The notes beneath the pieces were generated by a model. It was not told the origin of the DNA. It did not search any database and saw only the letters and a program-made list of their open reading frames with translations. The translations under genes were made by a program, and so were the position numbers. Shown in pieces: positions 1-8,823 of a stretch of DNA of 64,000 bases (within the stretch, counting starts at the first letter, position 1; every line of letters starts with the position of its first letter). This DNA comes from Parapedobacter indicus (GTDB lineage: Bacteria > Bacteroidota > Bacteroidia > Sphingobacteriales > Sphingobacteriaceae): contig NZ_FOQO01000004.1 of the NCBI RefSeq assembly GCF_900113765.1, positions 62,001-126,000 on the forward strand, written 5' to 3'.

Positions 1-349
1 CGGTTGCGCTATTTTGCTCGGAATAGGTTTTGGTGGTACGGATCTGATTTTCTCCGTTTTCGTCGGTATAGATCTCCAGCAACTCTGGCGATTCATTGCG
101 GGTATCCTTGTAGATCACGAGGTGATCGTCGCCACCGGGAAAACCGACGCGTAAGGCTTCGATTTTGTCGTCAGATTCTGAGTATAGGCTGTTATCGGCT
201 CCCAAATAGTATACGATGGTGCGGTTTGGTGGGGCAGGTTCGGGTTTGATGGGATTTTCTTTGCTGCAAGCCAATACGGAAAGCAACGACCAAATCATCA
301 AAGTAAGTTTTAATGCCGCCGTAGTTCTATTTGGGAGAAGATTGAACAT
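1..349 (-). CDS. Clostripain-like cysteine peptidase lipoprotein, N-terminal part only
   Basis: This frame runs off the left edge of the window, so only the first 116 residues are present. It begins at an ATG 10 bp after the stop of the accessory fimbrillin, which places it last in the fimbrial operon. The N-terminus has a hydrophobic stretch ending in a lipobox-like SVLAC (Cys near residue 27), so an outer-membrane or periplasmic lipoprotein is expected. RTIVYYLGADNSL near residue 43 resembles the first strand of clostripain (C11-type) peptidases, which often read like YMAADNNL. The catalytic His and Cys would lie outside the window and cannot be checked. Bacteroidota fimbrial loci often carry such a peptidase. 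Family call is moderate; substrate unknown. Confidence 0.6.
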   Translation of the reverse strand, partial: MFNLLPNRTTAALKLTLMIWSLLSVLACSKENPIKPEPAPPNRTIVYYLGADNSLYSESDDKIEALRVGFPGGDDHLVIYKDTRNESPELLEIYTDENGENQIRTTKTYSEQNSAT

Positions 350-359
350 GATTAGCTAT

Positions 360-1571
360 CTAATGAGTTTCATCAATCGCGGTAATAGTGTAATTTATTC
401 CTCTGCCACCAGTAGAGACGATTTCTGTTCGCCTTTGGGATGGGGGTTTGATTAAGCGGCGTTCAAAAAAATAGTTTGGTCGTGTCCCACTCCCTCCCCA
501 GTATAAAAACAAATTCGGTAATGATGGCTGTTCAAATGCATCATCTTCATGGTCCTCTGGTGATCCTGAATTATCTGCGCCCGTAATATTTATAACATAA
601 TGATGGTTGCGAAGTAAAGGTATTAAATTATTAGCCGCATCCTTAAAATCTATACGATAGAAACATGGCGTAGATACATCTGCATTATAATAGCCCCCTA
701 TTACTAATGCTGTGGCTGTAGGATCTGGATTTGCGGTTCCTGCAGTTGCTTCAAAAAGATAAATTTCTCTTTCTAATTTATTCCCGCTTACTTCATATTT
801 GAGCGTACTGTTATTAGGTAGACCTAAACTTACAGGCAGACTCGGCTCATTATTTTCAAACTTATTCTTGTCTGGCATAATCAGTCCACTGCTTTTACTA
901 TTATAAACATGTACCTCTGTAAGCGTAAAAATTCCGATCAATTGATCGGCTACTACATCTACACGTACAATACTACGCAATAAATCGATTTCTTCCGTGT
1001 GGATCATTGGAACATTCATGCCTGAAATAAGATCTGTCTCACCCCACATGGGCAGTGGAGTAAAAGGTCCTCCTTCTATTTTGGCCTGCCATTTATCGGA
1101 ATGCTCATAGATTAGATGCTTCTGCAGGCTTTCTTTAGTTTCTCCTAGATTAATACCATAAGTATCCAATTGCTGACGTGCATTAACCAGGATAACGAGC
1201 CTATATTCATTGCCTGTGTCTTCATCTCGGCGTAAGCTTGCTGTCAACTCTGCTTTGTCATTGTTAGGCGGTGGTAAAGGAACTACAATACCTGTGGCAC
1301 GATAACTAAATCGTTCTTTACCATCTATATCTTTTTTAAATACTAATACGTCCACTTCCTCTATCAAATTCTCATCTACTTCATTAATAGTATACGTTTT
1401 TAGCCCACTTGGAAGCGTGGGTAATTTCAACGAAAGGGTTACAGACACTTCTTCCTTCTTAGGAACAATATCTTCATCATCCGATTTTTGGCAGGAGCCA
1501 AAGCAAATGAACATCGCTAGCATACACACCAAAAATGGTTTTAGGTTAACGTACTTGCTATTACATTTCAT
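360..1571 (-). CDS. Accessory fimbrillin (FimA/Mfa-like) lipoprotein, minor or tip subunit
   Basis: A 403-residue lipoprotein precursor. A signal peptide ends in FICFGSC with the lipobox Cys near residue 27. A first beta domain (about 40-190) reads like fimbrillins, with an EVDVLVFKKD strand and a later LLRSIVRVDVVADQ segment. A second beta domain (about 195-350) ends in LLRNHHYVINITGAD, the layout seen in P. gingivalis-type type V pilins. The last 50 residues are polar and proline-rich. It follows the Mfa2-like gene by 11 bp and precedes the clostripain-like gene by 10 bp, so one transcript is likely. By position it is a minor subunit comparable to Mfa3-Mfa5 or FimC-FimE. Fimbrillin family is well supported; exact role is inferred. 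Confidence 0.65.
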   Translation of the reverse strand: MKCNSKYVNLKPFLVCMLAMFICFGSCQKSDDEDIVPKKEEVSVTLSLKLPTLPSGLKTYTINEVDENLIEEVDVLVFKKDIDGKERFSYRATGIVVPLPPPNNDKAELTASLRRDEDTGNEYRLVILVNARQQLDTYGINLGETKESLQKHLIYEHSDKWQAKIEGGPFTPLPMWGETDLISGMNVPMIHTEEIDLLRSIVRVDVVADQLIGIFTLTEVHVYNSKSSGLIMPDKNKFENNEPSLPVSLGLPNNSTLKYEVSGNKLEREIYLFEATAGTANPDPTATALVIGGYYNADVSTPCFYRIDFKDAANNLIPLLRNHHYVINITGADNSGSPEDHEDDAFEQPSLPNLFLYWGGSGTRPNYFFERRLIKPPSQRRTEIVSTGGRGINYTITAIDETH

Positions 1572-1582
1572 CGTGGTAGAAG

Positions 1583-2503
1583 TTACTGTAATTCGTAGTC
1601 ATTCTCGGTTACCAACCATTCATTGATATATATCCTGATTTTCAGGTCAACAGTGTAAAGAAATCCGATATCAAAACTATTGGCGCATTCTAAATTTAAT
1701 CCGGGCACGCGGTTAAGCAATTCGTAGAGGTTTTCATCCACCAGCTTATAACCTGTCTCGGGATTAATAACCTGTAATCTAGTAAAAGAGCCATCTTGTT
1801 TTAACGGCCAGTTAACCAGCGATCTTCCAAACAAAAATTTATCTTCGTTTTCTTCCAGTGGCACGTAAATTAACGGGTTTCCTGTTAAAAAAAATTGTTG
1901 ATCATTAAATGTATAATATCCAGCGTTACCTGCCAAGGCTACTTGGTATAACTCGCTTCCGTCTAAACCGTCCACAGAAACGTTCAATACCTTCGTGTGT
2001 TGAATCATGGTAATGGTAAGCTCCTGTCCAGGTGTTTCTGGCGTTACGGTAAGTGTATCGCTGCCTTTATGCAAAATATATTCGGCGGATAACAGCGAAC
2101 CATTTTGTTCTTCTATATATGTCGCTATTGATGCATCTGCCAAATGCGTTACACCGGGTATCAAAGGTTTCCCTTGCAGTTGATCATCAGTATAACCTGC
2201 AATTGCTACAAATTGATAATGTGCTGGGATTAGCGATAACTCCATTTGGTAATTATTTCCTATAGATATTGTATCAATACTTTGTACAAATAGTCCATTT
2301 TCGTCAAAAACAAAGATTGTCAACCTATTGACTTCTTGCGAAGAAATAGACTCTTCGGTACAATCTGCTGAACGGATAAAAGTAAAAGCGATTCGTACTG
2401 TTTGCGGCAGACATATTTCCAAATCTTCTTTAATGCACCCTGTAAAAACCAACATTAAAAAAAACGCAAACCTGTATGACCTAAACTTAGGGACAACCTT
2501 CAT
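1583..2503 (-). CDS. FimB/Mfa2-family fimbrial anchor lipoprotein
   Basis: 306 residues starting with a lipoprotein signal (FTGCIKEDLEIC, Cys near residue 23). The body carries the FimB/Mfa2 signature: a paired Cys region (ICLPQTVRIAF...DC), then NRLTIFVFDENGLFV, then a strand with YQFVAIAGY. In P. gingivalis Mfa2 is the outer-membrane anchor that ends the pilus and limits its length. Here the gene sits directly after the major fimbrillin, as mfa2 follows mfa1, and is separated from it by a 92-bp spacer that holds a strong hairpin. Assignment to the family is firm; the anchor role is from the family. Confidence 0.8.
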   Translation of the reverse strand: MKVVPKFRSYRFAFFLMLVFTGCIKEDLEICLPQTVRIAFTFIRSADCTEESISSQEVNRLTIFVFDENGLFVQSIDTISIGNNYQMELSLIPAHYQFVAIAGYTDDQLQGKPLIPGVTHLADASIATYIEEQNGSLLSAEYILHKGSDTLTVTPETPGQELTITMIQHTKVLNVSVDGLDGSELYQVALAGNAGYYTFNDQQFFLTGNPLIYVPLEENEDKFLFGRSLVNWPLKQDGSFTRLQVINPETGYKLVDENLYELLNRVPGLNLECANSFDIGFLYTVDLKIRIYINEWLVTENDYELQ

Positions 2504-2530
2504 ATAACTAGGTATCGCTTAGATGTTTCA

Positions 2531-2571
2531 TTTCAGCAGGCTACCAAATCTTTCTTGGTAGCCTGTTGAAA
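2531..2571 (-). terminator. Intercistronic hairpin between major fimbrillin and anchor gene
   Basis: An 11-bp perfect stem (arms 2537-2547 and 2555-2565, loop of 7) extended by a 5-bp outer stem (2531-2535 with 2567-2571) across one mismatch. There is no U-run on either strand, so it is not a full intrinsic terminator. It lies in the spacer of a single operon, so partial termination or an RNA 3-prime stability element for the upstream pilin message is the likely role. Confidence 0.6.
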
Positions 2572-2595
2572 AAGCTAAAAGAATTCTACCGACAA

Positions 2596-4071
2596 TTAAT
2601 ACAATTCAAATTCCGTGTCGTCATCTGTTGTCCAAACAACCATATTTACCGTAGTAGTTAGAGGTGATCTTACAACAGACACGATGTCATCATTCTCTTG
2701 TACAGCGGGATTAACTACGGGCACGTTTCCTCCCGGGTAAGTCGGAGTAAATTCCGATCCTGGCAAATCATCGGGATTTTCAGTACCTATTACGTTAATG
2801 GTTGTTATTGTTGCATCATAAATTGTATTCCTAAGAATATGGTAATTGTCGTTTGGATTGAGATAAATTCGATAATAACAATAACCTTGATCATAGGTAT
2901 GCACTTGGTTTCCAACAATGTTGGCATTATCGGGATCAATAAGAAACGCATCTGCAGCCGCTTGTGTAGTAAAATAGCGTTGACCGATACCATCTTCATC
3001 ATTGTTGCCGGTAAATACCGCATAGAACGTTCCATTCGCTGCTGGCGGATCAGCAACAATGTCATTATCCCATTCAATTGGTTCAAACTTTGCCCTTACG
3101 CTTACATAGGTCGCGTCCCTATACTGTGCATTAGGTTCCACCGTGTTCTCGGGAGCATAAACTTTATTTGCAGCGTTAACCGTCACGGCGGTAGTATTGA
3201 CTGGCTGATAGGTATAGATAGAAGTTAGGGGGTCGCCAGGATCCGAGCGAAATGTTGGATTCGCTAATATACTTGCGACTGTCTGCAACGCGAATGCTCC
3301 AACGGCACTACCGTTACTATAGTTTGGATCAGCGGGGGCATCGCCTGCATCGTGAATCAACGGCAAAATATGTGCTACACTATTCCTTTGACCTATTGAA
3401 AAGTCGAGGCTTGTAATGTTTCCACCTGATACCGGTGTGGAAAGGAGGCCCGCTTGTTGCCTTACAATAATTTTCGCTACAAGACGCTCCACATCAATGC
3501 TTATCGTATTAGGTCCTGCTTCAGTGATGGTATAAATGTGCTTGCTTTCGCCTGTGCCGTCATCATCAATATCACTATTGAAAAACGCGACATTGCCGTT
3601 AAGAGCATTTACAAATTCATCACTAGAAAATACCTCATTTACATAGTGTCCTTCTTTAAGTCTATCAGCAATTGCTGTAGGCAAGTTGATACCAACATAG
3701 ATTTGCTTCCGCCCCGTTCTAACGTCTATTGTTGAATTTGATTGATAGGCATTGGGAGTTCCAGGCCCCAAAGAACTAAAGTTACTGGCACCTGCACCTA
3801 CACCAAAAGATGCATGTGTCAAACCAAAACCATCTCCGTCATCATAAACGAACACATCGATTCGATCGACAGCAACTTCCGCTGCAGTTGCGTTTGGGTC
3901 TGTTTCACCAGCATACGTTTGAATGATATCTGGCAATGTGAATGAAATTTTTAATTCAGCCATTTTCCCTTCCGGCCCTGCCACGTCAGGGTCTTCCCCT
4001 CCATCCGGCTTGTTACAAGCCACCAGCGCCGATCCGATTAGCGCTAAGGCAATAAATTGTCTAATTTTCAT
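2596..4071 (-). CDS. Mfa1-like major fimbrillin (shaft subunit) lipoprotein
   Basis: 491 residues from the ATG at 4071; a longer frame from a TTG at 4077 adds only two residues and is less likely. The signal peptide ends in GSALVAC (Cys near residue 19). The N-terminal domain has the fimbrillin pattern: VDRIDVFVYDDGDG, a KQIYVGINLP strand, then SIDVERLVAKIIVRQ where Mfa1/FimA proteins have their conserved turn. The C-terminus (TVNMVVWTTDDDTEFELY) resembles the donor-strand tail of Mfa1-type subunits. The export route in the family is lipoprotein transport followed by gingipain-like cleavage and strand-exchange polymerisation. It is the largest fimbrillin of the operon and precedes the anchor gene, as in mfa1-mfa2. 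Confidence 0.75.
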   Translation of the reverse strand: MKIRQFIALALIGSALVACNKPDGGEDPDVAGPEGKMAELKISFTLPDIIQTYAGETDPNATAAEVAVDRIDVFVYDDGDGFGLTHASFGVGAGASNFSSLGPGTPNAYQSNSTIDVRTGRKQIYVGINLPTAIADRLKEGHYVNEVFSSDEFVNALNGNVAFFNSDIDDDGTGESKHIYTITEAGPNTISIDVERLVAKIIVRQQAGLLSTPVSGGNITSLDFSIGQRNSVAHILPLIHDAGDAPADPNYSNGSAVGAFALQTVASILANPTFRSDPGDPLTSIYTYQPVNTTAVTVNAANKVYAPENTVEPNAQYRDATYVSVRAKFEPIEWDNDIVADPPAANGTFYAVFTGNNDEDGIGQRYFTTQAAADAFLIDPDNANIVGNQVHTYDQGYCYYRIYLNPNDNYHILRNTIYDATITTINVIGTENPDDLPGSEFTPTYPGGNVPVVNPAVQENDDIVSVVRSPLTTTVNMVVWTTDDDTEFELY

Positions 4072-4134
4072 AAGCAAAAAGATTAATGTTTAAAATTTGA
4101 TTGTTTGATTTAGTGAATAATAAATATACATAGA

Positions 4135-4938
4135 TTAGTAAAGTGCATAAATTGCAGTTAGGTAAACAATAGATAAAGATGACTTGCCCGGCCCGAGATA
4201 CCGTCTTGTACCCGACCCTTTAAAGGCGCCACAGGTCCTACATTCGTAGCTGTCATACCATAAGTACGAAAAAACAAGCGTGGTACCGATTTCGCCACGC
4301 CACCTACCCCCTAGCCCAAACTGATTGGCATAGGTAACCCCTCCGCCGGCACCTTGACCTTGATAGCGGGTATTCTTAAGATCAGGGAACATACCGAACG
4401 GGATATTAATGCCTCCCGCATTATAATATAGGTAGTGTAGTTGAAGGCCAATAAACGATTGTACATTGATAAACGAGCCACGGAAGGTTTCGCCAAACCA
4501 AATGCGGAATTCAGGCTGAAAAGCTAAGTGCTTGATTTTTTTGTTGTCGTTAAATGTCCAAGGATTGTAGCTGACCGGAAGACTGACGCTGTACCGGCCT
4601 TCCGAAAAAAACTCGACACCTACATTTAACGTAGTAGTAGCCAGCTCGGTTACATTGGTTTTGATTGTCACCATCGGGTCTACCCACCGGCTTCCGCCGA
4701 TTTGGGTCGGCGACCCCGTCGTCAGGAAAGTGGGCGAAGGCATCATACCGCGGTGCTCCCGGAAGAGCGGCGAACGATAGTTAAATGCTCCCTGCGCTTG
4801 GACGTTGTGGCCAAAAATCGTAAATCCAACGGACGCGAAAACCCCTAAAAACCACCACTGAGCACCCGTATTCGTTATTGGAGACAACACCAGTTTTGCC
4901 AATCTTGAAAACGCTTTTTTATACCGAAATTTAAACAC
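4135..4938 (-). CDS. DUF3575 outer-membrane beta-barrel-like protein, head of fimbrial operon
   Basis: 267 residues read from a GTG at 4938; no ATG lies nearby in frame. A hydrophobic export segment (WWFLGVFASVGFTIFG) is preceded by an unusually long 25-residue N-region. The mature part shows the DUF3575 pattern: MVTIKTNVTELATTTLNVGVEF, then SLPVSYNPWTF and LAFQPEFRIWFGETFRGSF, consistent with short amphipathic strands of an outer-membrane barrel. DUF3575 genes commonly open Bacteroidota fimbrial operons, where they are thought to be outer-membrane components. A 63-bp gap separates it from the major fimbrillin. The start is uncertain and the true N-terminus may differ. Confidence 0.7.
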   Translation of the reverse strand: MFKFRYKKAFSRLAKLVLSPITNTGAQWWFLGVFASVGFTIFGHNVQAQGAFNYRSPLFREHRGMMPSPTFLTTGSPTQIGGSRWVDPMVTIKTNVTELATTTLNVGVEFFSEGRYSVSLPVSYNPWTFNDNKKIKHLAFQPEFRIWFGETFRGSFINVQSFIGLQLHYLYYNAGGINIPFGMFPDLKNTRYQGQGAGGGVTYANQFGLGGRWRGEIGTTLVFSYLWYDSYECRTCGAFKGSGTRRYLGPGKSSLSIVYLTAIYALY

Positions 4939-5336
4939 GTGAGTAAAATGAACAAACTGAACAAAATAATTATGAGCAACAAGCTGCGTTAGCCTTGTCT
5001 GCTTCTATATTACCTAGTGATTGTTAAATTGAAAACCAAGATTTAAAGTTGAAAGGCAAATAGGTTAATAGTGATCAGCAATTTGCATCAATTAAAGCTT
5101 CCTTCCGATGATTAACTTGTCTCCTATCAATTGTCTTCAGATTTAATTTTCCAGGGTTAGACGAATTATATATCTATTTTTGGCACTATTTATGGTTATA
5201 GGTATATAAATTTTTCATAAGTTATAATTTGTTTTTTCATAAGTAAAAATTGTCAGTAGTGAAGAATAAGGTTGCTAATTTATAGAATATATTCTAGATA
5301 TTCAATCTTATGGGAAATTTTTCATAATTAATACAA
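4939..5336. promoter_or_regulatory. AT-rich divergent regulatory region with repeated operator-like motifs
   Basis: 398 bp without a gene, between the fimbrial operon (leftward) and the HTH regulator (rightward). It holds three direct copies of TTTTTCATAA (5211-5220, 5233-5242, 5318-5327) and a perfect 14-bp palindrome TAGAATATATTCTA (5283-5296). The third direct copy ends 9 bp before the regulator start codon. The layout looks like an operator set for the adjacent HTH protein (inference). I could not assign a clean -33/-7 promoter pair to either gene. Confidence 0.5.
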
Positions 5337-5717
5337 ATGTCAAATCCACTAAAACGAATTAAGTGTTATCTTGACCACAAAGAGATTAAAATAAGTGCAT
5401 TCGAGAAGTCTGTCGGTTTTTCAAATGGCTCTTTCAGCGGCCAGCTAAAAAGAAATCGAACCATTGGCCTCGATAAGTTAGAAAATATACTAAAGATATA
5501 TCCCGATCTCAACGCCAATTGGGTGCTGACGGGCAGGGGCGAGATGCTGGCGGACAAACAGGAAGACACGCAGGGGGACCAACAGACAATCCTTCCAAAG
5601 CTGCCATCCGTACAATTCAGTTATGAGCGTACCATTGAATCCTTGAACCACGTAATTGCGGCGCAACAAAAAACAATCGCTGCATTGGAAAAGCTGATTG
5701 ATTATCAAATTGTATAG
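5337..5717 (+). CDS. HTH (phage-repressor-like) transcriptional regulator
   Basis: 126 residues. The first 65 form an XRE/CI-type helix-turn-helix domain: IKCYLDHKEIKISAFEKSVG, then GSFSGQLKRNRTIGLDKLENIL and the WVLTGRGEML end typical of small Bacteroidota repressors of this group. A polar linker follows, then a C-terminal helix (about 95-125, LNHVIAAQQKTIAALEKLI) that looks like a coiled-coil dimerisation segment. There is no peptidase domain, so it is not a LexA/CI self-cleaving type. It faces away from the fimbrial operon across a 398-bp region with operator-like repeats, which suggests autoregulation and possibly control of the fimbriae. It ends 4 bp from the convergent kdsA stop. Confidence 0.75.
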   Translation: MSNPLKRIKCYLDHKEIKISAFEKSVGFSNGSFSGQLKRNRTIGLDKLENILKIYPDLNANWVLTGRGEMLADKQEDTQGDQQTILPKLPSVQFSYERTIESLNHVIAAQQKTIAALEKLIDYQIV

Positions 5718-5721
5718 TCGC

Positions 5722-6531
5722 CTACAAGGCGGCGCGAAGCCGTACCAATTTGACCAACAATTCTTCCAGCAGGTCTAAATGCAGCATATTAGCTCCGTCA
5801 GACTTGGCATTGGCCGGATCAGGATGTGTCTCAATAAACAAGCCGTCCGCCCCAACGGCTATTGCTGCTTTGGCGATGGTTTCAATGAGTGCTGGCTTCC
5901 CTCCGGTCACTCCCGAAGGCTGATTAGGCTGTTGTAAAGAGTGCGTGCAATCCATAATCACCGGCACCCCAAACGCTCGCATTTCCGGTATGCCTCTGAA
6001 ATCAACGATCAGATCCTGATAACCGAACGTATTTCCCCGATCGGTTAGCAACACGCGTTCATTACCGCTATCTTTTACTTTATCAACGGCAAAACGCATC
6101 GCACTTGCTGACAGAAATTGGCCTTTTTTTATATTGACCGCTTTACCGGTCTTTGCCGCAGCTAAAAGCAATTCCGTTTGCCGACACAAAAAAGCCGGTA
6201 TTTGGAGTACATCCACGTATTCGGCAGCCATAGCCGCCTCGTGGCTTTCGTGTATATCCGTAACGGTAGGTACGCCGAACGTACGGCCTACCTTCTGCAA
6301 AATTTTCAAGGCCTTTTCGTCGCCGATGCCCGTAAACGAGTCTGCACGCGATCGGTTGGCTTTACGGTAAGACCCCTTATAGATGTAAGGTATGTCCAGT
6401 CGGTCGGTAATGGAGACAATACGCTCGGCAATCCGCATTGCTATGTCTTCCCCTTCAATGGCACAAGGGCCAGCCATCAAGAAAAAATTTGCGGAATCCG
6501 CATGCTTGATGCCAGGTACGATTTGTTGCAT
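5722..6531 (-). CDS. kdsA: 3-deoxy-D-manno-octulosonate 8-phosphate synthase (KDO8P synthase)
   Basis: 269 residues, full length for the family. It condenses phosphoenolpyruvate with D-arabinose 5-phosphate to give KDO8P for the lipid A-core. The N-terminus reads MAGPCAIEGED with Cys23, followed by GSYRKANRSR and, near the C-terminus, MDCTHSLQQP and FIETHPDPANAKSDG. Cys in the first motif, with the later His, Glu and Asp, marks the metal-dependent class; the metal-free E. coli type has Asn there. It starts 3 bp after the recQ stop, so the two are probably co-transcribed. kdsD, which makes the arabinose 5-phosphate substrate, lies 2.3 kb away on the other strand. Confidence 0.93.
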   Translation of the reverse strand: MQQIVPGIKHADSANFFLMAGPCAIEGEDIAMRIAERIVSITDRLDIPYIYKGSYRKANRSRADSFTGIGDEKALKILQKVGRTFGVPTVTDIHESHEAAMAAEYVDVLQIPAFLCRQTELLLAAAKTGKAVNIKKGQFLSASAMRFAVDKVKDSGNERVLLTDRGNTFGYQDLIVDFRGIPEMRAFGVPVIMDCTHSLQQPNQPSGVTGGKPALIETIAKAAIAVGADGLFIETHPDPANAKSDGANMLHLDLLEELLVKLVRLRAAL

Positions 6532-6534
6532 AAA

Positions 6535-8727
6535 TCAATTCCCTAATTCAGACATAAATTTGATACGCATCAGTTGGATCTCTTCATATGTGTAGTCATC
6601 CGTTCCCAGATCGCGGAGTGCTTGATCTATGGAGTCGATCTCAGCAGCACGGAAATAATCAAATACTTCGTCTTGACGGTCTTCGTCGATGATTTCGTCC
6701 ACAAAATACCCCAAGTTAAGCTTCGTTCCCGAATTAACAATGGATTCAACTTCTTTCAACAGGTCTTCGTAGGTGATACCCTTCGAGTGAGCAATGTCTT
6801 CCAAGCCTATCTTGCGGTCGATATTCTGGATGATGGACACTTTCAACGCCGATTTGTTGGCCGTGCCTTTGATGATCAGGTCCTGCGGCCGGTCAATCTC
6901 ATTTTCTTCTACGTATCGCTTAATAAGTTCGACAAACTGACTACCGAACTTCAATGCCTTACCTGCACCCACTCCGTGTATCTGCTTCAACTCGTCGATG
7001 GTCACCGGATAATGCGTACACATTTCGTCCAGCGAAGGATCCTGAAATACGACGAAAGGCGGTAACCCCTTTTGTTTCGCGATCTTCTTACGCAGGTCTT
7101 TCAGCATCTTCAGCAACTGGGTATCTACGGCCCCTCCTCCCTGCTGCACAGGCTCATCGCCGCCATCTTCGGTAGCGGCTTCCATCGGCTTGTTCAGGAT
7201 AAACCGGATACCATATGGATTTTCAATATACCGCCTGCCGGATTCTGTCAGCATCAGCAATCCATATTGGTCAATATCCTTTGCCAGAAAATTGTTCAGC
7301 ACGGCCTGCCGAATCAAAGACTTCCAATAGAGGACCCCGTGTTCCTTGCCACTGCCAAACATCGGATGGGTATCGTGCTTATAAGACGATATAGGCTGGT
7401 TGTTTTGACCGATAAACACATTGATGATGTGGTGATCATCGAACTTCTCACCCTGCTCCTTAATAAATTTCAGCACATTCAGCAGCGAATCTTCTGCATC
7501 AAAGTGGGTCTGCTGGCTGCTGCAATTGTCGCACATGCTATTGCAGCCCGTCTCGTCGAAATTTTCCCCGAAATAATGAAGGATCTGCTTACGCCTGCAA
7601 ACGGAAGACTCCGAATAATCGATCACCTCCTTGAGAATCTGGGTGCCGATCTCACGTTCGGAAACCGGCTTGTCTTTCATGAACTTCGTCAGCTTCTCGA
7701 TATCTTTTTCCGAATAGAACGCCAAGCAATACCCTTCGCCTCCATCGCGGCCTGCGCGACCAGTTTCCTGGTAATACCCCTCCATACTTTTGGGAATATC
7801 GTGGTGGATGACGTAACGCACGTCGGGTTTATCAATTCCCATACCGAAGGCAATTGTTGCGACAATCACTTCCACATCCTCCATCAGGAACTTGTCCTGC
7901 GTCTCGGCCCTGGTCTTGGCATCCAGCCCCGCATGGTATGGTTTAGCCTTGATGCCGTTAATATTGAGTACTTCCGCAATTTCTTCTACCTTCTTACGGC
8001 TCAGGCAGTAAATAATCCCTGATTTCCCCGCATTGTTTTTGATGAACCGCACAATTTCCTTTACAACGTTCCGCTTCGGCCGCACCTCATAGTAAAGATT
8101 GGGGCGGTTGAAAGAAGATTTAAACAGCGTTGCATCATTCATCTGCAGGTTTTTGCGAATGTCTGATTGTACTTTAGGTGTAGCAGTAGCAGTAAGGGCA
8201 ATCACCGGTATATTGCTGCCGATGGAATTGATGACAGATCGGATCTTGCGGTATTCCGGCCGGAAGTCATGTCCCCATTCAGAAATACAATGGGCTTCAT
8301 CAACGGCCACAAAAGACACCGTAATCAGCTTCAAAAATTCCACGTTTTCTGTCTTGGCGAGCGACTCGGGCGCCACATAGAGCAATTTTGTCTTTCCCGA
8401 CATTACATCTTGCCTGACACGGGTAATATCGCTTTTGTTTAATGAAGAGTTTAAAAAGTGGGCGATGCTATCGTCACCGCCAAACGAACGGAGTTGGTCG
8501 ACCTGATTTTTCATCAATGCAATAAGCGGCGAAATGACAATCGCCGTACCTTCACTCATCAATGCAGGCAGCTGGTAGCAAATAGACTTCCCTCCACCGG
8601 TAGGCATAATGACAAACGTATCCTTCTTTTGCAGAATATTAGTGATGATCGCTTCTTGATCACCCTTGAAAGTGTCAAACCCAAAAAATTCCTGTAAATT
8701 ATCAAATAATCTTTTCTCTATTTCCAT
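6535..8727 (-). CDS. recQ: ATP-dependent DNA helicase RecQ
   Basis: 730 residues from the ATG at 8727; the open frame extends 12 codons further but MEIEKRLFDNL is the usual RecQ start. Walker A is TGGGKS (43-48), motif II is DEAH in VDEAHCISEWGHDFRP, and motif VI is seen in YYQETGRAGRDG. The RQC zinc cluster has Cys residues at CRRKQ and CNSMCDNC. An HRDC domain follows (MCTHYPVTIDELKQIHGVGAGKALKFG). About 120 further residues form a helical tail found in Bacteroidota RecQ proteins. It unwinds recombination and stalled-fork intermediates 3-prime to 5-prime. kdsD diverges from it, with the start codons under 100 bp apart. Confidence 0.93.
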   Translation of the reverse strand: MEIEKRLFDNLQEFFGFDTFKGDQEAIITNILQKKDTFVIMPTGGGKSICYQLPALMSEGTAIVISPLIALMKNQVDQLRSFGGDDSIAHFLNSSLNKSDITRVRQDVMSGKTKLLYVAPESLAKTENVEFLKLITVSFVAVDEAHCISEWGHDFRPEYRKIRSVINSIGSNIPVIALTATATPKVQSDIRKNLQMNDATLFKSSFNRPNLYYEVRPKRNVVKEIVRFIKNNAGKSGIIYCLSRKKVEEIAEVLNINGIKAKPYHAGLDAKTRAETQDKFLMEDVEVIVATIAFGMGIDKPDVRYVIHHDIPKSMEGYYQETGRAGRDGGEGYCLAFYSEKDIEKLTKFMKDKPVSEREIGTQILKEVIDYSESSVCRRKQILHYFGENFDETGCNSMCDNCSSQQTHFDAEDSLLNVLKFIKEQGEKFDDHHIINVFIGQNNQPISSYKHDTHPMFGSGKEHGVLYWKSLIRQAVLNNFLAKDIDQYGLLMLTESGRRYIENPYGIRFILNKPMEAATEDGGDEPVQQGGGAVDTQLLKMLKDLRKKIAKQKGLPPFVVFQDPSLDEMCTHYPVTIDELKQIHGVGAGKALKFGSQFVELIKRYVEENEIDRPQDLIIKGTANKSALKVSIIQNIDRKIGLEDIAHSKGITYEDLLKEVESIVNSGTKLNLGYFVDEIIDEDRQDEVFDYFRAAEIDSIDQALRDLGTDDYTYEEIQLMRIKFMSELGN

Positions 8728-8823
8728 TGCGCCTTTCGCAAAATTTAGATAGACTCGTACCAAAGAATGCCCAAAATAACATATTTTTGCGCATATCAGT
8801 ATCTAAAATTAAAAAATATATTT

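Noticed and set aside
4939-5336. Invertible promoter (phase variation) for the fimbrial operon
   Set aside because: The repeats in this region are direct copies or a short palindrome; no pair of long inverted repeats flanks a promoter, and no invertase gene is near.
7072-8022. Long open frame (316 codons) on the plus strand opposite recQ
   Set aside because: It is antisense to a well-conserved recQ coding region and has no family resemblance; it is a frame shadow of GC-rich codons.
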